Positions 50,901-59,900 of a stretch of 64,000 nucleotides of DNA are shown here, one piece after another. The DNA comes from Elusimicrobiota bacterium. Its GTDB lineage: Bacteria; Elusimicrobiota; Elusimicrobia; FEN-1173; JAKLIF01. Location of the stretch: contig JAKLIF010000005.1 of assembly GCA_022709755.1 (NCBI GenBank), forward strand, positions 62,001-126,000, given 5' to 3'. The notes under the pieces were generated by a model. It saw nothing but the letters and a program-made list of their open reading frames with translations, ran no database searches and had not been told where the DNA came from. Position numbers and translations under genes: made by a program. Each line of letters starts with the position of its first letter. The first letter of the stretch is position 1.

Positions 50901-53900
50901 ACGTCGGCAACATTCGCCCAGGACGTCCAAAAACTCAATCAAAACGTGATCCGCATGGTCCATGCGGCCAGACCCAGTTATGCCTTGCCGTCCGGGCTGG
51001 ATAACTTCTGGCAGAACGTTCAGAACCTTCCCTTGGACCAACAAAAGAGCAAACTCCTTTCCTATGCCACCATCATCGATAAGGTCTTGCAGGACACGGA
51101 TCCGACCTATTCCAAGGGGACTCTGCCGCAACTCCTGACCAAATCGTTACAGGAAGGATGGAAAGCCGAAGACATCGTCCAAAACGGTTTCCGCCCCCTG
51201 ATCCGTTTCGTGGATGCCCAAATCAAAAGCATCGCCAATGCGGCCATCGACAACAACTTGATCTTCCCGGCACTGGCGCGGGAGATGAGCGATTACTCCT
51301 GGGTTTCCAATCCGAAAGATGCACCGGATGCTTTCATCCACAACATGGTCGCCTACGCCAAAACGTTGAATCGCGTCTATGGTCTGGATGAGAATAGCGG
51401 CATCCAGGAATTCGAACAGTCTCTGCGTCAGGACTTCGGCGCGCCGACCGACATCAATGACTTGGTCCCGGGACTGCGCAAAGCCTTCGGCAAGATGGAC
51501 GTTCTCCTCAGTCAACAAGTGAAGGCGCACGGAGGCTATTACGAGAACGGAACTCTGCTCCGTACGTTCAACAAAGCCCTCCAAACCGCGCCCCTCGAGG
51601 ACATGGGGACGATCCGCAGCCTGTTCATGAAAGTCATGGAATTGGCCCAAAATACTTTAGAGACCGAATACGACAACCGGAGGGAAGCCCTGACTGTCTA
51701 TAATGTCATCCCGGATGGCGTCACCATCGCCCAGTTCGGGGACATGTCCCACCTGGGCGCCGTGATCCACGGATTCATCCTGGACCTCAACCGGCTGGAA
51801 CAGATGGCCATCAGCAACCATCCGGCTCTGGATGCGGAAAAGATCCACTCCCTCTTCAATTCCTATCGTAACGAACTCTGGACGACCTATCGTTCGGACA
51901 TCGCCAATGCCGCGCCGGTCAATGAGCAGGGACTCTACGGCCAGTTGACCCATCTTCTGGCCTCCTACGAATCCATCCTGAAGAGAGCCACCGCCCAGAC
52001 GGGCGCCGACCAAGTCTTCACGCGGGGACAGATTGTCGACTCGTTCGTCAGAAAGGTCATGCTGGACCAGAACAAGATGCAGGGATTGACGCCTCAGATC
52101 AGTCTGAACGACTTGAAGAGGGGATTATTGGAAGTCGAGAACCTGTCGAAACTCATCCCCTTGAAGATCTCCACCGAATTGATCCAGGGGCAGATATTGA
52201 ACATGTCGGGCATGGCCAGCACCGACCTGTTCGACCAATCGGTCTTCAACGGGACGGAGGGTTACACTCTCCTGAACGCCCTCCAATGGGACATGCAGAT
52301 CAAACACAAGATGATGCTCCAGAACATCCGACTGATCTACCAGAACGACGAAACGAGAGACCAAATCGACCTTCTGACAACTCCCCCGAACGTCAATGAA
52401 CTTCTGAACGCTTCTCTGGAACAGACCAAGCAATGGATCATCTCTTACGCGGAGAAAGTGGATGGCGTGATTCAGAACGTCGGAGTGCGCTATGTCGGCG
52501 GCATGCTGTCCAAGCAGGTGGAGGAGAGCATGTTACTGGCCCAATCCCCCGTGGAAGCCCTCCATCTCGGCCTGGGAGCCCTCTACACGGGGATCTCCAC
52601 GCATCTGACGGACGTCTACAGTTGGAAGTGCACCGCCCAGATTTTCCCGGACCTCCCCGCCGCTCTCTGCGAGAACCTGCGGAACGTGGACGATTACGCC
52701 GAACTCCCCAAGGCGGTTGAATCCGACCTGAACTCTTTCGTGAAAACCTACAACCTGATGAGCGGCAAGGACGTCGGGACGGTCGACGAGATATTGGGCG
52801 ACGAATTCAGCGGGACCAGCGCCTATCAACTGACGTCGTGGTTGGATGGTTTGATTCGACGCATGGACCGCTTCTTCGAAAGCCACACAATCCCGAACAT
52901 GTATTACCGGAAGGGGGAACTCATCCAGACGGCCATGACGGCTCGAATGGAAGCCACGCTCCGGAACGCGGACCCGCTCAGCGTTGAGAAATATGTCTAC
53001 CACGAAGTCATGCTGAAAGCCCAAGGCCTTCTGGAGCAGTCATTTATGACGCGGGCCAGTTTCATCGGATCGGCCATCTCCACCCCTTTCCCTGACGGAT
53101 ACACCATCAACCAGGCCCCGAACCTGACGGTCGACAACTATGAGCTCAGCGGATCGCAGATCATCATCGTGCTGAGCGACCGCACCCGCGTGACCCTCTC
53201 CGACATCCCGGCCGCCGCCACCGAAAACGACCTGCGCGTCCTGGAAGACAACATTCGGAACCTGCTCCCCCGAGGCATGCGCGTTGTGTTGGTGACCGCT
53301 CCGGGAGAAAACGGTTTCAGCGTCAACGGATACATCTACGTGGCCTCTGAAAGCACGGGCACGTCCCTCCGGCCGGGACAATTCGTCAACGCGAACAACA
53401 TCCTGCAGATCCGCGGGTTCGGTTCAGGGGAGATCGATACGGCCCTCCCGGCGATCATATCGACGACGGACCGTATCACGAACCCCACGGAACTCTTGAC
53501 CAGCATGCACTCCACGGCGTCCAACCTGGCCGACATGGCCTATATTCTGACGGACGGCGATGAGGCGTTGAGAGATCAAGTGTTGGCGTTGGCGGACAAA
53601 TATTTCAACGCCCAAGGCGAGACCTTCGTCCCATCCAACATCTTCGAGAAAGCCTGGTTCTACATCAGCCGGTTGTGGCGCCACGCCCCCGTGGACGAAG
53701 TGATCACCCAGGGACGCGTCAACGAGCGGATGTTCTCGTTCTTCGAAGACGTCTCGAAACTCCTGCAGGATGCGACCAACCGGGCGGGAGGGCACATTTT
53801 TTCGCGCGACGCCGACACCCTGATCTCCTATCAACTCCGCCAGCTGCTCGAGCAACTGCACAATAAATACGGCGACACGGAGAGCCTGGCGGTCGCCTAT

Positions 53901-56900
53901 TCCCTCACCATGAGGGAGTTGGCGAAAATGATGATCCGGCCAGCGGAGGTCAGCCTGCCGGGAATGGACGCGGATTTCGAACGGGCCCTGACCGGCGTCT
54001 CGGACCTGAGGGATTTCAGCTACCAGCAGAACGAGATCTCCGCCACGCTCACGAAGATGCTCGAGAACCTGTCCATCAAACACGGGTTCCGCATTTCCGA
54101 GACAAACCTGGCCCGTCTCGACACGGCGACTCAGGCGTTCTACGCGGTCAAATCCGCCGACGGCCTTGAAAGTCAGATCCGCTACTATTTCACGACGGTC
54201 GAAGATGTTCTGAAAGAGGAATACGCGAAGATGGGTCTGAGCTACGACCTCAACATTGTTGAAGAGATCTTCTCCAAGCAGGGCGCGTCCCGGTATGGGT
54301 TCTCGACAGTGCCCGTCAACCCCGAAACGATGGACGGGGCCTTGAGCATCTACCGTGACGGAGTGCTCTTGTTCAAGAAAGCGATCCTCACCGCCGATTC
54401 CGATCTCACCTACCTGGCATTGGCCGGCAAAAGCCCCACGACCCTGGACGATAACATCATCAAAGGTATGCGAAAACTGGAGGGGATGCCCCTCGATGAA
54501 AAACTGGCGTTGATCTCCATGGGTGTCCTTCCGTCAGCGGTCCTGACAAAGAGGGAACGCCTCTACAGTTTCTTCCGTGACACGTTCATGCGGGACATCG
54601 TGGTTTATTCCCTCGGGCGCACGATCATCCGGATCACACTGGGACTCCTTTTCGGGTTCGTGTGGTATCTCATCCTCCTCACTCCGGCTCTGATTTATAA
54701 ACTCATGATATTCATGGCCGCCCACGAGTGGGGACCGTTCAAAGGACGTCAATTCCAGCCCATCCCCGCGCTCAAGGACATCAAGAACCTCCTCAATCCG
54801 CCGTCCGCGATGAGCCCCACGAAGTACGCGGTCGTAAAAGTCACGACCGGCCGCACCTCCGACAATAAAGTTCAGTCGATGACGCAGATCAACGAAACGG
54901 TCTACCGTTTCGCGCCCCTTTCCCAAAAATGGCTCTACACCGCGGCCCGGCTCTCGGACATCGTCAACAACGTCCACCGAAAGAACGCCGTCCTGTGGGT
55001 ATTGTCCCATACCATCATCAAACCCCTGGCCTGGGCGGCCCGCCTTCTGGAACTGGATCAAGCGCTCCTCGGCTTCGGGCTCATGTGGACCGAAGCTCTC
55101 AGCGGACTGATGAAACTGTTGGGAAGAAAAGAGGCCGTTCCGACAGGCGCGGCTCCCGCTCCGAGGAGAACGCTCGCTCATCGCGCCCTTTATCGGGTGG
55201 CGATCGCCGCCTTCGCCTTCTTCCTCACGGTATTGGGGCCCTATTTCATGGCGAAACATCACGCCGAACTTCCCTCGGCGCCGAAAGACAAGACCGAACA
55301 ATTATTGACAACTCCCGTCGATTCCACCGTCATCGACGAGGCGGACACGTTGAATCTGGCCGACACCACGTCGCTGGCCCCCCTGTTCCGTACTTTCGGG
55401 CCGAACGAAGAGGTCAGCGAGAAATTCCTGACGCAGCCCATCCAGGAAAGGCTCGTCAATCTCCTCCGAAGTTCCTTCACCAACGACATTGTGTCCTTCA
55501 CGAACCTCTCGGATAAGACAGGGACTCCCTACTTCGTCGACGTTTTCGGGAACATCAAGAATGCCGGTTACACGACGGACAACGCCATCATCATCGAAAT
55601 CCACCTGGACGCCAAGGGCCAACCGGTCAACAAACCGCTTCTTCTGAAAGCCAAGGGAATCAACACTTCCGAAGCGCTGGTATCCACCCCGACGGAAGAT
55701 TGGGGAAGTTGGTCCAAGCATTACACGATCCTGCGTTACGGCGCCATCATCTTCGAATTGGGAGCCGCCGACGCCATCGGGACCATGAACGCGGCCGAAT
55801 TCAAGGAATACGTCGACAACACGCTGATTCCCTTCCTGAAGGAACGGCTGAAGGACGACCTGGCGGCGGGAAAAACGATCGTCTTCATACCAGGACACGG
55901 CGGTTCGAGCAAGGGACAATTCGAAGGGGAAGGGACGGCTCTGGTCAACAAGACGATCGAGCTGGTCAAACCCAAAGCCCCGTCTCTCTTCGGCGCGCTC
56001 TTCAGTTGGAGTCCCTACATCCGAATGCTCAACGGCCTGAGGGGAGCCTCCGATGAGGTCATCGACGCTGTCGAATCCGTCCTCCGCCAACATCAACTCC
56101 TCGGCGCCTCGGCGGACCGCAAAAACTATCTGCGACTCCTGAAGCAATTGCCACCGCATGTCCATTTGCCCTACGTGCTGGCGGAATGGGTCCTTGAGAA
56201 AACGCGCCACAGTCTGGCTCCTTCAGGGGAAACCACTCGACACGCCCCCCTCATGAAGCGCGCCGTCGAGGTGGCCCGGCTCATCTGGCCGGACCTGCTC
56301 ATGGAGGATTTCGTCTTCGTCTCCGGCGGACAGGACAAATCCCTCGGGGAAACGCTCTTCTCCTTCGCCCGGGATGAGAAAACAGGCCGCACCAAGGTCT
56401 TCGTCCACGAAGACGTGCTGTCACATTTCGAATCCAAAGCCCGCGCCGCCGCCTCCACTCCGGGACTCCAGATGACCCAATTGCTCAAATACCTTCTGGT
56501 GGCCCTGCTCCACGACATGACCGAAGCGGCCGGCATGGACCACGACGATGTGGTGGCCTTGGGACTGAACATCGATCAGAACAATTCCCTGGTATCTCTC
56601 GGTCTCGACCAGATCGTCGCCGCGGCAAAAAACATCCGACAGCACCTGCCCATCCAGAAGACGGGCGACCTCGCCGACGCGCCCCAGTTGGATCACGTGG
56701 ACTTCTACATCCCCGACCAGGCGGTGACACAGACTCGGGAGGCGGTCATCCAAACCTTGGGAAAACACCTCATCGCCTTGAACAAATCCGTGCTCTATCA
56801 GACTCAAAAAGGGACCAAATCCATTAAGACACGGTCGGCGGTCATGAAGAATGGGAGATTGTCCCTGACCCTGGATTCCCAATCCGCCGCCTCTCTCTCC

Positions 56901-59900
56901 AGTCAATTGAGACCCGGGGAGACCTTCAACATCTCCACGGAACCCCGGACACCTCGGTTCCGCATCGAGACCTATGACCCTGTCGAAAACGTCCTCGAGG
57001 CCACTCCGATTTCCGGCGAGATCGCTGAACGCTCCCCGCCGATCCCGTCCATCCATTTCATTCCGAGCATCGTGTCCGAAAAGGTCCAGATCCAGGTCTT
57101 GGACGCCATCTATCGGAACATCCAAAAGACAGGCCGGTCCGGATCCGAGATCGTCGACGAGGTATTGGGTCTCACGAAACCCCAGACGATGGTGAACTCG
57201 CGTGACATCCAGAACGCCCTCAAGACCATCGCCATCCAGAACAAGGCCGTCGAGGACGACCCTTCCAAACGCACCATCTTCGGCCTCACCCAGCTCCTTC
57301 TGCAGGACAGGGAACAACATCTGCTCCTCGTGCGCGGACCGCCCGGCACCGGGAAAACAGCCACCGCCCGGGAGATCATCCGCCAGGCCGTCAGCCAGGG
57401 CAAAAAGGTCCTGATCGTTTCCCAGATGAACCAGGCGGTCGACAACGCTCTGGCGCGGTTCATCGATTCCGATGTCCCGGCTCTCCGGGCCTCCAACGAC
57501 ATCACCGACAGCATGAGGGAGAACGGGACGACCGCTCTCTGGGCCGACAACACCGACGAAACCGCTGGAAAATCCTTGTTCATCGAACGGTTCGGGAAAT
57601 CCAAAGGTGGCTTCGTGGTGGGAGCCACCAATGTCGGCGTGGTCACCACAAAGGTCATGCAAGACATGGCTCCTTTCCTGACCGACGGACGGTTCGACCT
57701 GGTCATCATCGATGAGGCCAGCCGAGACAACCTGGCCGGAAGCCTGGTCCCGCTCAGCCTGGCGAAAAAGGCGATCATCATCGGCGACGAGAAACAATTG
57801 CCCACCTTCCCCATCGCGGGACTCTCGGCGGAAGAAGCCTCCCGAGAACTGAACCTTTCCGGCGACGCGTATGACGATTTCAACCAGAGCCTGTTCGAAC
57901 GGCTCCTGGGGTCGCGCGCGGCGACGGTCGTCATGCTGACGGTCAATCGCCGTTCCCATCCGGTCATCGCGAAGATGATCAGCTCCCTCTTCTACGGCAA
58001 CAAACTGAGCGCAAGAGGTCTCGAGGCGTTGGAGAAGAACACGCTCCGGGTGATCGACACCTCGTCGGCGGGGAATCGTTCCTTCGAAGAACGAGACCCG
58101 AGGACCGGATCGATCCTCAATCGATATGAAGCGGAACTCGTCGTCGACGCCTATGCCGCTTTCCTCCAGAGCAGCCACTCTCCGGCGGACGCCTCCATCA
58201 TCAGCCCCTATGCGGCCCAGGCGACGCTGATCAGGCAATTGATACGCCAACGAGGATTGGCGATGCCCGATGTGGTGACGACCGTGGACTCCTACCAAGG
58301 AGCCCAAAACAAAGCCGTGTTCATCTCGCTGGTCCGAGGTAATCCCGGACGCACCCTGGAAGGCGGCCGATCGACGGACATCGGATTCCTCCGGGACCTC
58401 CGCCGCCTCAATGTGGCCCTCTCCCGCGCCCAGGAACAGCTCTTCATCGTCGGAAATTTCGACACGCTCTCCCACGCGAGAAAATCCGCGGAACAGCCGG
58501 CGGCCGCGGTGTTCAAGGCGTTGAAGGCTTTCTACCAGGACGAGATCGTGGGGGGGAGATACACGGCCTCCATCCAAAAGCAATCCGGCGCGATCCGGAC
58601 GATCTTCGGGTTGGCGCTCCTCATCGGCAGCGCTCTCGGGCTCAATTATCTCTTCGATGCCTCCTCTCTGTCATCGATGGAACTCTCCTCCGCGGGGTTC
58701 CTTCTCTTCTCCTTCACCCGGGACCACCTGAATCGCGTGCGGCAGTGGCTCCACAACACTCTCTGGCGTGCGCAGCGGATTTATAGAGCCCAAGCCACTT
58801 CCGAACAGACGTTTTCCGCAAGGATCAACAACATCGCCATCGCCGCCACGTCCCTGGTGCGCGCGGTCTATCGGGAGACTGCGAACACTCTGGGAAAACT
58901 GCCCGCCACCGGGATACGAACATGGTCCTCGCAGAACCTGAAATCCAAGACATGGGTCCACGACATCCTCCCCTTGTCCGGCACACCGATATGGACCCCG
59001 GCGACTCCCGGCCTGAAGGGATTGCCGAGCCATCTCCAGCACCTCCATCAGGACGTTTTTGCTTCGAGCCGGAATTCGATCAAGGATTTCATCTTGGGAC
59101 CGGCCACGCTGTCCTCCTATGGACGCGTCAACGACCGCACGTCGTGGGTCCAACTGGGGAGCGAGACCATCGTCATCGAAGCCCCGGAACTCTTCCTGGA
59201 TTCGTACGAACAGAAGTTATCCATGCCGGGACCGCTCAAAAACGTCCTCCGGAGCGTCCTGAGCCGGCTCCACCTGCGCTCCTACGCCTGGACGCCCTCC
59301 CAATGGAAACGCAGCATGCAGGCGGCCATGAAAACCTACAAGAACCCGAACCTTGAGAACCTTCAATCACTCCTGCTGAAACCGATCCTGGAGGATGCAC
59401 ACCTGAAAGAAGTCCTGCGCCAGCATATCGAGAATTCAGCCCGCACCCGATCCCCGTTGACGGGCGTCGATTTCGGACGCTGGAGCCAGAGCGCCGTCGA
59501 TCAGATCCTGACGGATCCGACCCTGTTCTCCGCCCTCGACGACACCTTGAAATCGGCGATCCTGAACGCGCTGCTGGTCCAAGCGCCCGTCTGGAGCCAC
59601 GAGACGGCTCCCGGCACGAGGGAAAACGCCACCCTCTTCTCTTTCGCACAGCAACTCTTCCTGAAGACGGCTCTTCCCAACGCGCCGACGATCCAGGTGG
59701 TCTCCCGCGAAGACATCTACCAGGCGCGCTTCCAACAAACGGCCGCGAACGACGACATCCTGCGGGACGCCCCCGACGAACTGTTCCTGGAGGAGACCAA
59801 CACCATCCTTCTCAACCGAGACACGCTGAAGACGTTCGACGATTACATGGTGTTCTACCTCCATTCGCTCGGACATTACACTCTCGAGAACAACCTGAAA

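Noticed and set aside
55881-55947. FIPGHGGSSKGQ in the giant protein, resembling the start of N-acetylmuramoyl-L-alanine amidases (DPGHGG)
   Set aside because: The later Glu and second His of the amidase zinc site are not found at suitable distances, so the likeness covers only a few residues.
56421-58583. A 720-codon open frame on the minus strand opposite the UPF1-type helicase
   Set aside because: It lies entirely inside a frame with a complete helicase; its translation is rich in D, G, R and V with no domain, as expected for an antisense shadow of GC-rich codons.
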